Below, in pieces: positions 22,975-33,421 of a DNA stretch of 64,000 nt; position 1 is the first letter of the stretch, and the number at the start of each line of letters is the position of its first letter. A program made the translations under genes and the position numbers. This DNA comes from Chara braunii (Eukaryota; Streptophyta; Charophyceae; Charales; Characeae). Location: contig BFEA01000162.1 of NCBI GenBank assembly GCA_003427395.1, forward strand, positions 1,376,709-1,440,708, read 5' to 3'. The notes under the pieces are model-generated. The model made no database searches, was not told the origin of the DNA, and saw nothing but the letters and a program-made list of their open reading frames with translations.

Positions 22975-23365
22975 CGGGGGCTCCGGTCTATTGGTGGGGA
23001 GCAGCACCTGCTGGAAAACGGGTCCAGCGTCCCTTGAAATACAACGAAAGGATACTACAGTCTTCCCCCGAATACAACGTACGGTCATTATAGCTGAATT
23101 TAGACCGAAAGATACACCAAATTCAGCTATAATGACCGTACGTTGTATTCGGGGGAAGACTGTAGTACAACAGATGCTGGGAACCGGGCCCAATGTCCCA
23201 CATTTACAATTACTGATGCTCTGATGCTATAGGTTGGTGATGTTGATGATGACGCTGATGCTGAAAATGATAATGATGATGATGACCACTGATCTCTGAG
23301 CTTTGAGAACTTCCATTGCCACCTGTACCTCTTCACCCTCAATAATAGGGCGCCAGATAAAAAAA
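22975..23365 (-). mobile_element. LINE 3' UTR copy (minus) split by a perfect foldback
   Basis: On the minus strand the LINE 3' UTR motif CTGGCGCC...GGGTGAAGAGG is at about 23320-23360. Next come a first hairpin cassette (23170-23205), a foldback (23053-23167), and a second, complete hairpin cassette ending in CTCCCCACCAATAGACC (22975-23035). The order matches the 3' UTR of the LINE at 35.5-35.8 kb. No ORF2 coding precedes it, so it is a severely 5'-truncated LINE insertion. Confidence 0.6.
23053..23167. repeat. Perfect 49-bp inverted repeat with 17-nt loop
   Basis: Arms 23053-23101 and 23119-23167 are exact complements and would form a 49-bp uninterrupted stem with a short loop. The arms contain CGAATACAACGTACGG. 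It lies between two hairpin-cassette copies. It could be a young foldback, a source of small RNAs, or a chimeric artefact. Confidence 0.9.
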
Positions 23366-23402
23366 ATTAAGGACTGGTACTATTTACAGTTTGGTGGCAT
23401 GA

Positions 23403-25060
23403 TTTTTTTTATTTTTTTATTTTTTTATTTTTTTTTGGAGAACTGTAGAACTGTTGGAAGATTTGAGGTCATCTCTGCCAGCATTAACTACCCCAGGTGG
23501 AAATGGGGGGGGGGTACACTGCCTAGAATTGCCTCTTCACCCCACAGAGGGCGCCTAATCTGAAAATCTGCATTAGCATATTACCAGCAGCCCACTTCTC
23601 TTCCATAAACTGAACCAGAAGTCATGCCTCCCCCAACCCATACCAACCCAAGCTAACGAGTGTCATCTCAGAAGGAGGGAAAGGGTCTGAGAAAGAAATT
23701 GGGGATCTGAGGGAAGCTCCTGATTGAAGTCTAAGTTGGAAATCACACCTGAGGTGATCCGCTGGACCTTCCGCTCCCGACCATAACACCTCACCCAAAA
23801 CCCTCCCTGCAGCTCCCCCCATCCAGCCCATATTGTATTTTTGAATAGATTTCCACCATCGTCAGATCAACAGTACAACTAGTATACTTTCTGCATCCAA
23901 TTGTCGTATACATACATGCTTGCAGACTGTGTAGCCTACATTTTCCTTCCACCCGTGTTAAAAAAAGGAAGCAGAAAAATGAGGACCCATTTGCTTTTCT
24001 CCTCCTACCTCTAAATAGAAGCGTATCAACTCAACGGCACAAGACTCAAGGAAGATGGTGGGAGTGATTCAGGAAAATCCGAAAGTGGTGGTAGAGGAAT
24101 TTCGGGATCTTGGTTTGTCCATCTCTGCATATCTGATCCTGACTCCCATCTTGGTTTTCATCCCCTTGCCCAATTCCACTTAAACCACCAGTACCTCGCT
24201 CAGCTATTGAATCCGAGCCTCCCAGCACGCTGCGCGCCAAGTCCTGCCGAACCGCCGTCGCAATTTTCTTTTTCGTTTTGCCTGCGGCCTCCAGCCAATG
24301 CGGTCCGGCAGGCCGAAGCCCAAATGGCGCGGCGCGTATACGGGAAGCGCCGCGGCCGATACCTGGGCCAGGTACTGGTGGTTTAATTTCTCCCATCTTT
24401 CCCCCCCGGGGTCCCCCGAGCCAGTCACCACAAAATTGTTGCATGTGTTGGCTGATTTTTTTTTCTTCGGTGGACATGAATTTTATTTTTTCCTTGACAT
24501 TCTCCCATTTTGATGTGATGTCAATCTGCACTTGTGGTTTGATCGAGTCTGTAAATTCCGGCCCATAGAGTCTGTCCTTCTGTCTCGTAAGTAGAACGTC
24601 TGCACCATAATGCCCAAATGACTGCTCTTCTTCCTGTTTCATACATATTGAGAGTAAATATGTTTGTCAAGGAGGGATCCCAGGTTTCACATAGCAGAGC
24701 TTTCCAATTCCAAGGCCATGTTTCAGTGGTCCTTAGATGATTCCAAATTCTATCCCACCATCTCCATAGCCAGATTGCCCTGGGCATCTCAAGAAGACAT
24801 GTTCGATGGTTTCTGGAATATTTCGAGATGGAAATGTCGAGGCACAAAACTTATACCATGTTAAGGCCAAACCCTTCCGTATGTAACTTCTGGACACACA
24901 ATCTCTTTTTCCCAATTGGGTTGGACCACACCCAACAAGCAGGGTCCAAAGCCAATTTAATAATTTATCTATTGAGTAAGCTGGCTGAAAACAGTGAAAA
25001 GCGAACCATTGATCTTTAGATAGTAGTACTCTGATTCGGAATATTTGATCCACTTGATAC
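23403..25060 (-). mobile_element. LINE-3 (minus), 5'-truncated ORF2 C-terminal part with 3' UTR
   Basis: Minus-strand frames align with the ends of the other two LINEs. 24733-25053 has the Cys/His domain beginning; 24521-24847 continues with WLWRWWDRIW, the NWKALLCETWDPSLTN phrase and GRRAVIWALW; 24046-24642 gives the coiled C-terminal part; and 23622-23831 gives the DPFPP tail. Frames overlap through frameshifts. The 3' UTR motif GGCGCC...GTGAAGAGG is at about 23535-23562 and an A-rich tail lies at 23405-23440. A TTAA transposon interrupts the coding part at 24184-24382. Confidence 0.8.
24184..24382. mobile_element. TTAA-flanked MITE (199 bp) inside LINE-3
   Basis: The terminal inverted repeats are exact over 13 bp (ACCACCAGTACCT and its complement) and are flanked on both sides by TTAA (24180-24183 and 24383-24386). 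If the element and one TTAA are taken out, the LINE-3 frame reads GEIKW at the join, matching GEIEW in the LINE at 35.2 kb. TTAA target duplication with clean excision is characteristic of piggyBac-type transposons, but no transposase is encoded and the terminus after TTAA begins ACC. Confidence 0.85.
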
Positions 25061-25445
25061 CATTTAGTTTGCTGAGGTTAGAGGCTCCTTTTTTTTTTTT
25101 TTTTTTTTTTAAGACACCCCCACCAGTGATAGTGGTGCTGGTAAGAGCAGGCACCACTACCACCTGGGGAGAGGTTAGAGGCTCCTTATAATGTTACTAT
25201 TTCCTTTTTTTTTTTTTTTTTTTTGTTATTATTATTATTTTTTTTTTTAAGAAGAATCGCCCGACTGGGTGCTATTTCCAAGCGAGTAGAGAGAGACAAG
25301 AGTATTCTGATCATCTCCTACCATTATCACATTTCCAACTTGTTGTGTATTATCCTTAAAACCTACCCAATCACTCTCTTATGTATTGGGCCTGTTCCTC
25401 AATAACCTGACCCAATCTAGTGGAATCAGTTCTATTAATGTTTGT
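25061..25445. other. T-rich tracts and unassigned DNA
   Basis: T runs lie at about 25090-25110, 25208-25224 and 25240-25250. The first is probably the A-tail of a minus-strand insertion next to LINE-3. A duplicated phrase, TTAGAGGCTCCTT, flanks the first tract at 25079 and 25174, which may be a target duplication of about 13 bp around a short retroposed piece. No gene. Confidence 0.4.
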
Positions 25446-25447
25446 AA

Positions 25448-25615
25448 TGCATTTGTAGAATCTCTACAATACCTTAGTCTTGATTGAAGTGTTGAGGAGG
25501 ATGCATTTGTGGAATCTCTACAATACCTTAATCTTGATTGAAGTGTTGAGGAGGAGGATGCATTTGTAGAATCTCTACAATACCTTAATCTTGGTTGAAG
25601 TGTTGAGGAGGAGTG
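25448..25615. repeat. Three-copy tandem repeat (54-57 bp)
   Basis: The unit from TGCATTTGT-GAATCTCTACA to GAAGTGTTGAGGAGGA starts at 25448, 25502 and 25559. Copies are nearly identical. No gene. Confidence 0.85.
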
Positions 25616-25794
25616 TCAATCCTTGGTTTCTTCACACCAAATATCTCCAATTCTGAGTATGCCATTTTTCACCCACCCCTTCCCTGGAGAATCCATACAA
25701 TGGAGAGTTCTTCCAATTCCTTTATAAACAAAAATAAAGGAAGTTCCCACACAAAATTTCTACATACCATATGCGCACTGAACCGAAGCTCAGT

Positions 25795-25880
25795 AACTCA
25801 CGATCAAATCGCACCCGTACTCACGATCGAATCTCAAATGAACTCACGATCAAATCTCACGTGAACTCACAAGACTCAAC
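25795..25880. repeat. Short tandem repeat around ACTCACGATC
   Basis: The phrase ACTCACGATCAAATC or a close variant recurs about every 25-28 bp, four times. It ends in CACAAGACTCAACTC. No gene is recognised in the surrounding 25620-26150 stretch. Confidence 0.6.
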
Positions 25881-26159
25881 TCAATGATAACAAACAACTT
25901 GAAACAGCCAAGAAGAGCAAGACCGTGGAGAAGAAGAGCAAGAGCATGAAAATATCTCAAGAATATAACGAAAGAATAGATTCATTCAAACTGCTTCTCC
26001 CTCGTCTTCCATGGGATTCCTTCTCACCACCCCTACGTATCTACATGCTTGCATCCCCTCTCTACTCCACTGCCAATCCAGACACAAAGTCACTAGCCAA
26101 GTCAATCTCTCCACATTGCTGGCGTTCCCCAGGCCATTTTTATTTTTTTATTTTTCCCT

Positions 26160-26225
26160 GCCAATTGCTCCGATCTATAAGTGGGGAGCGGCACCTGTTG
26201 GAGACCGGGTCCAGTGTCCCTTAGT
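26160..26225 (-). repeat. Hairpin cassette (minus)
   Basis: The complement carries GGGACACTGGACCCGGTC-TCCAAC and the CTCCCCACTTATAGA box; that is the LINE 3' cassette with a weakened stem (GCTGG to ACTGG). No body is recognised next to it. Confidence 0.6.
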
Positions 26226-26309
26226 ACATCATGGCAATTGCTGACGTGTCAAGATGTCGGAGCCATGGGCTTCCACACGCTAACGCAAATAATGCTGGAA
26301 GCCTGCAAC

Positions 26310-26560
26310 TGGTTAAACCACCAGCACTTTTGACCCTTCTCTTGCCGAGCCTCGAAATGCACTCCACACCAGGAAAAAAAGCAAACCAGCATGGGCCTTC
26401 TTTTGCCGGGCGCAACCAGCCATTTTGCTCTGGTAGACGGACCCCCAAAACTTGCGGCCGCACGCACGCGCGCCACATTGGAAACATACTGCTGGCTTAA
26501 CAGTGTCTCTCTTCTGAAGCAGCCTGGACCTCTCCACATGCAGAACTACTAAACCAATAC
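26310..26560. mobile_element. TTAA-type element, second subfamily (left end)
   Basis: Starts TTAAACCACCAGCACTTTTG and continues with GAAATGCACTCCACACCAGG and CCAGCCATTTTGC-C. The same inner phrases follow the TTAA end at 60724. A matching right end is uncertain (GGCTTAAC near 26497), so the boundary is not fixed. Confidence 0.5.
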
Positions 26561-26584
26561 AAACTAGCATCACTGATAACAGAA

Positions 26585-26640
26585 AAGATATAGGGTTGTC
26601 GCGGGAGGCCTGCCCCTATATCGTGACAACCCTATATCTT
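26585..26640. repeat. Perfect 16-bp hairpin
   Basis: AAGATATAGGGTTGTC at 26585-26600 is exactly complementary to 26625-26640 with a 24-nt loop. GGCCTG also appears in the loop and again just outside. No known RNA family is recognised. Confidence 0.8.
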
Positions 26641-26690
26641 GACAGGCCTCACCAACCACCAATGGGCACAGCAGTAAAAAAAAACATTGG

Positions 26691-26861
26691 TAAACCACTA
26701 GTACCTTTGTCGGTTCGAAAATAGTCGGCCTCCGACCTTTCAGGAGGCCGAAACGAAACGACGGCCGCCGATCAGATTTATCAACAGCGGGCTCGGCCTC
26801 CTGAAAGTTCGGAGGTAGACCAGTACTTGTCAAAAATAGGCTCGGAGGTACTAGTGGTTAA
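26691..26861. mobile_element. TTAA-type MITE (~170 bp)
   Basis: Left end TAAACCACTAGTACCT, right end GGTACTAGTGGTTAA. The inside is a GC-rich palindrome (GGCCTCCGACCTTTC...GGCCTCCTGAAAGTTCGG) around GGCCGCCGATCAGATTTATC, a core also present in the copies at 59132 and 63028. The left TTAA is mutated. Confidence 0.75.
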
Positions 26862-27660
26862 CCATTGTTCTGCCGGCTGCAGCCACTGACGCTCTGGGTC
26901 ATATGCAAGAGAAGGTGCCAAGGACCATAGAACGTCAACAGCAGTCCACATTGGAGACATGGCAAGGCATGTTCGAGCTCCTGGAGCTGGAATATTGGGT
27001 GGACTGGACTTGGGTGAAATGCGCCATGATGCAGCAGCCGAAGAGAGCACGGCACACTAGGGGCAGGCAGAATAGGCACTCTGCTGGGACGAGGGATCCG
27101 AGGGATCCGGTTCAAATGGACGCAGCAAATAAGTCCAACAGGGTAAGCACAGGACAGTGGCAACACCGTGCGAAACTTATGGGAACCAGATGATGCGAGA
27201 GAAGGTTGACACTGCCACAGAAGGGAGGGGGGGAGAACCCCTCCGGAATAGCGCAAGCCCGGTAGAGGCAGTGATCCTTAGTAGGCGGCGGCACTGCAGC
27301 TCTGCCCAAGCTGTCTGGCTGAACCCAACTCCAAGCCCACGGCTGGAGTTACAGATCCCCAGGGTATCCCGCGGCCATCGGTTCGTTCCGGCCTCCCAGC
27401 CTGCACCTGCGAAAGGAGGAGGGAGCCCCCCCTGCTGCCCTTCCGCGCCCACAACAATAGACTGATACAGGTACCCTTGAAGTCGTGCCTGTGCTCTGCT
27501 GGCATTAGTAGTACAGTGGAGTTAGCCGCATTACTATGACTTTTAGAGTTCAAGGAGAGCCAGAAGATAAGTAGCCCGATGTACACTTTGGGCTTTGGAA
27601 GGTAGGGACTAGGGGTCATAGCCCTTAGCATTTTATTAATGCAATTGAACTTTGGCAACA
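26862..27660. other. Unassigned DNA
   Basis: Open frames exist on both strands but none resembles a known protein or is favoured by any regulatory signal. No repeats other than the flanking elements were noticed. Confidence 0.4.
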
Positions 27661-27700
27661 ACAGCGTGGGATGCTGGACCCGATTTCCAGCCAAACCGAA
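27661..27700 (+). repeat. Hairpin cassette fragment (plus)
   Basis: GGGATGCTGGACCCGATTTC followed by CAGC; the downstream CTCCCC box is missing. Followed by GGGTAACGGCCCC, which recalls the type-A body. Confidence 0.5.
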
Positions 27701-27868
27701 ACTGGGTAACGGCCCCTGCACCCCGGGTTGAGATGTGGCCCCATTCCCGGCCTCCAAATGCTTATGTGGTAGTAAAATTGTTGTTTCTTCAAAAACGAAG
27801 AAGAAGAGGAAGATATAGGGCGCAAGTGCGCTGAAGAGCAAACGGGTCGATTGGCATTCCACGCTTAA

Positions 27869-28077
27869 ACCACCAGTACCTCGCCCTGCTAAAAAAAACC
27901 GACGCGACCATCAATGCGCCGCGTCGAACAGAGGTCGGGCAACAAACTACCGACCCACTGTTCCTGCCTGCTCGACTGCTTCCCTCCTACCGAAAAAGAA
28001 AAAAAAGAAAAAGCAAAGTGGCACGCCGTTCGCAACTGCTGAAACGAGAACGAGTATTCTGCCTAAACACGGGAAGA

Positions 28078-28131
<54 letters not shown>

Positions 28132-28132
28132 N

Positions 28133-28230
<98 letters not shown>

Positions 28231-28416
28231 GCCCTGGCGCGTTATGAATCTGTGCATTCTATTTCTTTGTTTTTTTTAAGGAGTAGGTTATTTTTTGTTC
28301 TTTTCCGTTTGCATTTTCGGCCCGGTCCTCCAACTGCGACCGGGCGTTTGTTTTGGCCCACCCCCCGTGTTCGCTGCTGCGTGTTTGTTTTTCAAGCAGG
28401 GAAAGGTACTGGTGGT
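27869..28416. mobile_element. TTAA-flanked element (548 bp) containing a (CT)n tract
   Basis: TTAA at 27865-27868 and 28417-28420 flank exact ends ACCACCAGTACCT and AGGTACTGGTGGT. The interior holds a long CT microsatellite (28083-28228, with one N at 28132) and GC-rich sequence. The flanks together still read as LINE coding sequence on the plus strand (a Trp-His phrase to the left, NGGLGIMDL to the right), so the element sits in the LINE remnant that follows. Confidence 0.8.
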
Positions 28417-28420
28417 TTAA

Positions 28421-29510
28421 GATGATAGTCAACCATCCCTTCACAACGGGGGATTGGGGATTATGGACCTGGCTAGACAGTATAAAGCTTTACAATCTGA
28501 AAAAGAGGGACCCGTGAGGCAAGTCGTTATCATTTACAAAGGAATACACAGTCGATAGATACTAGAGGATACCGTCTAACGGACGGACAGACAACTCTGT
28601 GGATCCGACATGTATCATAGCACAGAGTCGGCTCAAGCATATGCAGGTGCCAATAGAAGCCATGAATCATTTGTCTTGGGACTACTACCCTAGTCTACTG
28701 CACTTCCATTTTTTTTGACACCCTAAAGTAGCAAGAGGATTACAATGGCTCTTGATTTATCGCGCGGTCCCTGTCAAAAAAATGAATGACTGGACCAGAG
28801 AAGGAAAGAAAGTCTCAGAACCGAGGACTCCCCGTTATGCCGAATGTTGTGTGACTTGAGAACAAAAGAACCGGTATCACACTGCTTTGTGGACTGTCAA
28901 TGCGCTGATAGATTTGGGCAAAAGATCATCGCCGTTTGGGAAAAATTAATATATCCGCGCAACATTTCCGTATGGATACTTATTATTCATTTTGACAGCC
29001 AAGCAATGTTTGCCCACTGGGCTGACGACACGGCCGAGCCAACTTCGATGATCATCCATGTCCAAGCAGCAGAGTATTTAGAAAGGAGAAGCAGCTTGGC
29101 ACCTCTGGCAACAAGAGTAGCAATGATTCATCATGCATGACTTGCTTAGTAGCCCAAGATCATAGTGGAGGGATCACATCATCACACACATATCTGCCTG
29201 AAATGGACGTAGTCAAAATCTAACAGGAATGGAGCTCCAAATGGGGGGGGGGGGGCTTACAGAAATGGCAAGGATTAATGGGATTACCTTTTCTCTGGAC
29301 CTTTTCTTGGGTAATAAGTTCAAGTGTAGTGTGTGTTCTGATCAGAGATCTGGGGTTTGCCGAGGGTGGAAGGCAAGCCAGTGGCAAATCGGGGGGGGCT
29401 GCGTAGTGGCGAGAAGAGATCAGCTATGGGTGATGTTGGTATGGTTGGTACTGTCCCTGAGTAAGTATGTCCCGGGGAAAGGAGGGCTAGGAATTACCTT
29501 AGGAGTCTAG
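28421..29510 (+). mobile_element. LINE remnant (ORF2 thumb and Cys/His domain)
   Basis: Plus-strand phrases NGGLGIMDLARQYKAL at 28446-28500, LQWLLIYRAVPV at about 28740-28780 and HCFVDCQCADRF at 28880-28915 fit the part of plant LINE ORF2 after RT and the zf-RVT-like region. The wording differs from the other three LINEs, so it represents another subfamily. It is full of stops and frameshifts. Beyond 29150 no domain is recognised. Confidence 0.65.
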
Positions 29511-29589
29511 TTCCAAAAACAAATTCATAGAATTTCTCAAAATTTTCAAAAATCGTTGCAAGCTGTTCTTAAAAAAAGGGGGGTCGTCT

Positions 29590-30650
29590 GTTTTGTCCTA
29601 AAAATGTCTTCTGGATTCTGGGGATTCCTGGCAACTTTGTTTAGGTGGTACCGAGGCTGTTATACTCGGTGACCTGCGGCTGTTCGATGCCAGAACGACG
29701 CTGGCTGGTGCTGGGGTGTTGCCCTGTAACCTGCTGATGCAGGAGCATGAGGCCTGGTAGAGAGATCTGGGGGTGNTTTGGGGGGGCATTCCATGGGACA
29801 ACCAAGGGTTGCTGCTGGGACGACGCTGGCCGGAGCTGGGGTGAGTTGTGTTGCCCTGTAACCCAGCAGGATGAGGGAGTGTGAGGCCTGGAAGAGCTCA
29901 GCAGGGAGTAAGACAGTGTTGGAGAACCTTGGAAGGTTTTGTTGGGGATTTCGTGGGTTTAAGGGCATTTGCAGGACTTCGGCAGGCTATTCCCATACCT
30001 TCCGAATAACTATAAGTTTTCTCAGATGGCTTTTCAGCCAAGCCGGGTAACGGGTAAGAGAGGGATTGAGGTTAGTGAGAGAAAGACATCACGCATCCTA
30101 CTAGTGAAGGGGCTAGCTGGTAGAATGTGAATGTGCTTAAAGATGAGGGTATTAAACAATGGGTTACAAACCAAATGGTTTTGTGGAACACGATGAAAGA
30201 CTTATTTGAGGACATGCATGAATGGGCGAAAGTAGGTATTAATATAATTAGAGTAGCCCTTATGAACTTCTCTAGAATGAAATCAGCAAATCGCACAGCA
30301 GCAGTAGAGATGGTGGCTTTGCTGCAGTAAGTCTTGCCGGAGTGAGGTAAGAGGACTGAGGGTGGATCCTTGAGGATTTTCCGAATTTTGTCTGACTCTG
30401 AAGTCTCTCGCAAAAAAGGTCTGCAGAAGCTCTAAAATTCTTAGTAGGTTCTTAGTCTCATTTTCAAGGAATTTTCTGACGACTTTTCTGAATGTGCTCG
30501 ATATGGGATGCTGGGCCCGGTTCCCAGTTTGTGCCAATTTGTGAGGATATGGTTGTATCTATGGGACGCTGGACCCGGTTTCCAGCAGGTGTTGCTCCCC
30601 ACCAATAGATGGAGCTTGTGTTTTTGTCAAAAAAAAAAAAGAAAAAAAAA
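29590..30650 (+). mobile_element. Non-coding retroposon with hairpin 3' cassette (copy 2, plus)
   Basis: Same two body modules, in the same order, as the minus-strand copy at 12940-14470. The first module (29590-29980) includes GCCCTGTAACCCAGCAGG, where the other copy carries its AT-rich insertion. The second module (30060-30480) is interrupted by about 160 bp of unrelated sequence at 30128-30290. It ends with two hairpin cassettes (30505-30530 and 30559-30620) and an A-rich tail from 30629. No convincing protein is encoded. Confidence 0.65.
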
Positions 30651-30654
30651 AAGG

Positions 30655-30680
30655 TGTTTAATATCTGATCCGTAGTCCAT
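30655..30680 (+). pseudogene. U2 snRNA fragment
   Basis: GTTTAATATCTGATCCGTAG matches the segment of U2 snRNA after the branch-site recognition region, and also the U2-like copy at 60225. It is wedged between two A-rich tracts, consistent with a tiny retroposed piece. Confidence 0.5.
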
Positions 30681-31120
30681 CAGAATTCTGAATGCAAAAA
30701 AAAAAGGAGAAAAAAAGAAGTAATGGTTAGTCCTGTTTTTTTTTTAATAAAGCAAAGGCTTCGATCTGGTCGAGAGGATAATCCTTCATAAAGGAAAGCA
30801 ATCAAAATTTATATTTATATTATTATTATTATTACTTTATAATGACTAGCTTGGGCTGCTGACATTCTAAGGCCAAAGATGGAAGAGGAAGTATAGGTGT
30901 AGGACGGTTAGAGAAGGGGGTCGTGCCACACGACGCCCTTCTCTAACCCTTTTTTTTTTTTTTTTTTCAATCCTTCGAAGAAGAGGAAGCAATCAATCCT
31001 GTCGGGGGTTGGGACAGGGTAGAAAAAGGTAGGTGGTAGTAGTAGATGTTTCAGGAATTAGGTCAGGGCCAAGAAGTGGTAGAGCATCCTTTCCAAGGGG
31101 AAGTAGTAAGCTGGCGAGGC
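30681..31120. other. Unassigned DNA between retroposon and LINE-2
   Basis: Contains A-rich, T-rich and TTA-rich stretches and GGTTAGAGAAGGG with its complement CCCTTCTCTAACC (30907-30920 and 30937-30950), a 13-bp stem. A weak plus-strand continuation of LINE endonuclease may start near 31050. Confidence 0.4.
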
Positions 31121-31124
31121 TTAC

Positions 31125-31544
31125 AGGGCCCACGCCCCTCGGGCGGGCAGTGGAGGAGTCGCCATATGGCTGCCCCCTGACACTCGAGTGCAAATGCTGA
31201 ACTGGGCATCAGACCAGGAAGAAGGCAGATGGGTCTATCTACTGGCTATGCTGGAAATAGAAGTGGTTTGTATTTTGAACATATACGCTCTGAACGAGCC
31301 AATGCCACGCCAGTGCTTCTTGGAGTCCCTGAAAGCTAAGCTTCCTGTGGGCATCCCCGCGATCCTGATGGGTGATTTCAATGCAGCCCCGGACCGTGTG
31401 CTGGACAGATGGAAAATTCCCACACCATGCCCAACTTATATACAAAACGACGAACGAATAATTGCAGAACTTGCACAATCTCTCAACCTCTTTGACACCT
31501 TTAGAAGACAATTCCCGACCGACCGCCGATTCACATGTTTCTGA
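31125..31544 (+). pseudogene. LINE-2 endonuclease C-terminal half
   Basis: The frame runs through GGVAIWLPPDTRVQ and contains VCILNIYALNE and ILMGDFNAAPDR, the last being the catalytic G-D-F-N box kept intact here. It begins without an ATG because the element is truncated, and ends in TGA at 31542-31544. Confidence 0.8.
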
Positions 31545-31636
31545 AAGAACGACACGGAGAAAGCAACGAGGTCCCGAATTGATTTGATCCTAATCTCAGA
31601 GGAAATACAAGGATCCCTGCAGATCGCAGAGATATA

Positions 31637-33400
31637 ATGTGTGTGGCTCTTCTCTCATTTAGGAAAAAAACAGGCCAGGGCAAGAGGTTTTACAAATTAA
31701 GCATCTCTCTACTGTCCATCGAACGCTTCAAAGTATATCTTAAAGACTTCTGGTTTTTCTGGCAAAAAGAGAGAGACCAGATAGGTGACAATATCGTGTG
31801 GTTCAACAACGGCTTAGTCTTCCTAGGCCGCAAGTGCAATGATTACTCTAGACTTCTCGCGAAACAACGCCACGCTGAAGAGGTGGTCCTGCACCATAAA
31901 TTGCGACAGCTGCAGCTACAAGAGGAAGCCACAGAAAATATAACACATCAGGCCGAGTTAGCCAACTCCATTCAAAATTTGGAAACCCGTCTTCTAGAAC
32001 ACATGGAAAACCGATGGCAAGGAATCAGAATCCGGGGAAAACTCTCCAAACACAACACGGAGGGGACAATGGATGCACGGTATTTTTCGATGGTCAGGGC
32101 AAAGGCCGGAAGATCTGTGATCGAGGCCCTGGAAGACCCCAAATGCTCTCATAGCCCCTTGCACACATCCACGACAACCTGCACTAAAATAGCGAAGGAC
32201 TTTTGTCTGGACCTGTTTACATCAGAATGTGTCAAGATCCCCTTAACACACCGAACGAGGGAGATTGAGGAATTTTTGTGCCCGCTAGAAAAAACAATAA
32301 AGGAGCAGCAAAGGGAGGCCCTTGAAGACCCCCTGTCCAAAGAGGAAATATGGACAGCATTACTACAAATGGAAGAAGAAAAGACCCCGGGAATTGATGG
32401 GCTGCCCAAGGAATTCTGGGAGAGAATGTGGCCAGACATCTCACAAAACCTCATGGACTACTACCGGGCAGTTTGGGCAACCGGCCAGATTGGGGAAATA
32501 GTGAGTCAGGGTGTTTTGACGCTTATGTACAAAAAAGGGGAAAGGACCAATAATAGGAACTACAGACCCATCACCTATCTCACCGTCGTATACAAATTAT
32601 TGGCTAAAGCCCTGGCTAACCGGATGTTGCCAGTCATGCCGGACATCATACATCCAGACCAAACTGGCTTTATTCAAGGCAGGAGAATCCAGGACAACGT
32701 CCTTCTAGTAAACGAAATGATCAAGCTAACAAGACAATCTAAAAATAATGCAGCGATCATTTTTATCGACTTCGAGAAAGCTTACAACCACGTCGACTGA
32801 CCATTCCTCGATAAGTGTCTTGAGAAGCTCAACTTCGGCCCGGGTTTTAGACATTGGGTAGAGATCCTTCACACAAATGCAACGACTGGAGTAATGGTGA
32901 ATGGAAATTTGGCCCCGCCTATCGGGCTCCAAAGGTCGGTTAGACAAGGCGATCCTATAGCCCCGTATTTGTTTGTCATCGTCATGGAAGCATTGGCGGC
33001 CAATCTAAGAGAACACAAGGATATAAAAAAAGGACAAGTGTCATCAATACCGCAGGAGGCGATCCCGGTCTGCTCTTTGTTTGCGGACGACTTGACAATA
33101 ATGATCGAGGCCTCCCATGAATCGATGAAAGAAATCCAACACATGATGAATTGCTTCTGCAGACTAGCAGATATGAAAGTCAACTGGGGGAATAAGACCC
33201 AGGGCTGGTGGATACACCACCAAGGAGTTAGACCCCCAGAAGAACCCAAACTCAAATGGGTTCCAAAGGAAGCACCAATTAAAGTACTAGAAGTGCTGAT
33301 GTCAGCAAAGGGTAGGCCGGCTACCAACAATGAATGGATCTCTGACCCGCCTCAGGAAAAGATGACTTTATGGAAGAACAAACACACCTCCTTGATATGA
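31637..33400 (+). pseudogene. LINE-2 reverse transcriptase
   Basis: Frame 31637-32800 (387 codons) includes the linker, the fingers region (TPGIDGLPKEFW, NYRPIT, HPDQTGFIQGRRIQDN) and motif A FIDFEKAYNHVD with both acidic residues. It stops at TGA where Trp is expected. The next frame (about 32801-33400) carries RSVRQGDPIAPYLF and CSLFADDLTIMIEA, the catalytic F-A-D-D box intact, then WGNKTQGWWIH. A second TGA ends it. RT copies the element RNA at the nicked target. Confidence 0.9.
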
Positions 33401-33421
33401 CGCTCCCTAATAATAAACAAC

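Noticed and set aside
28018-28425. Ser/Leu- or Arg/Glu-rich frames over 28.0-28.4 kb
   Set aside because: They are translations of the CT microsatellite inside a TTAA element.
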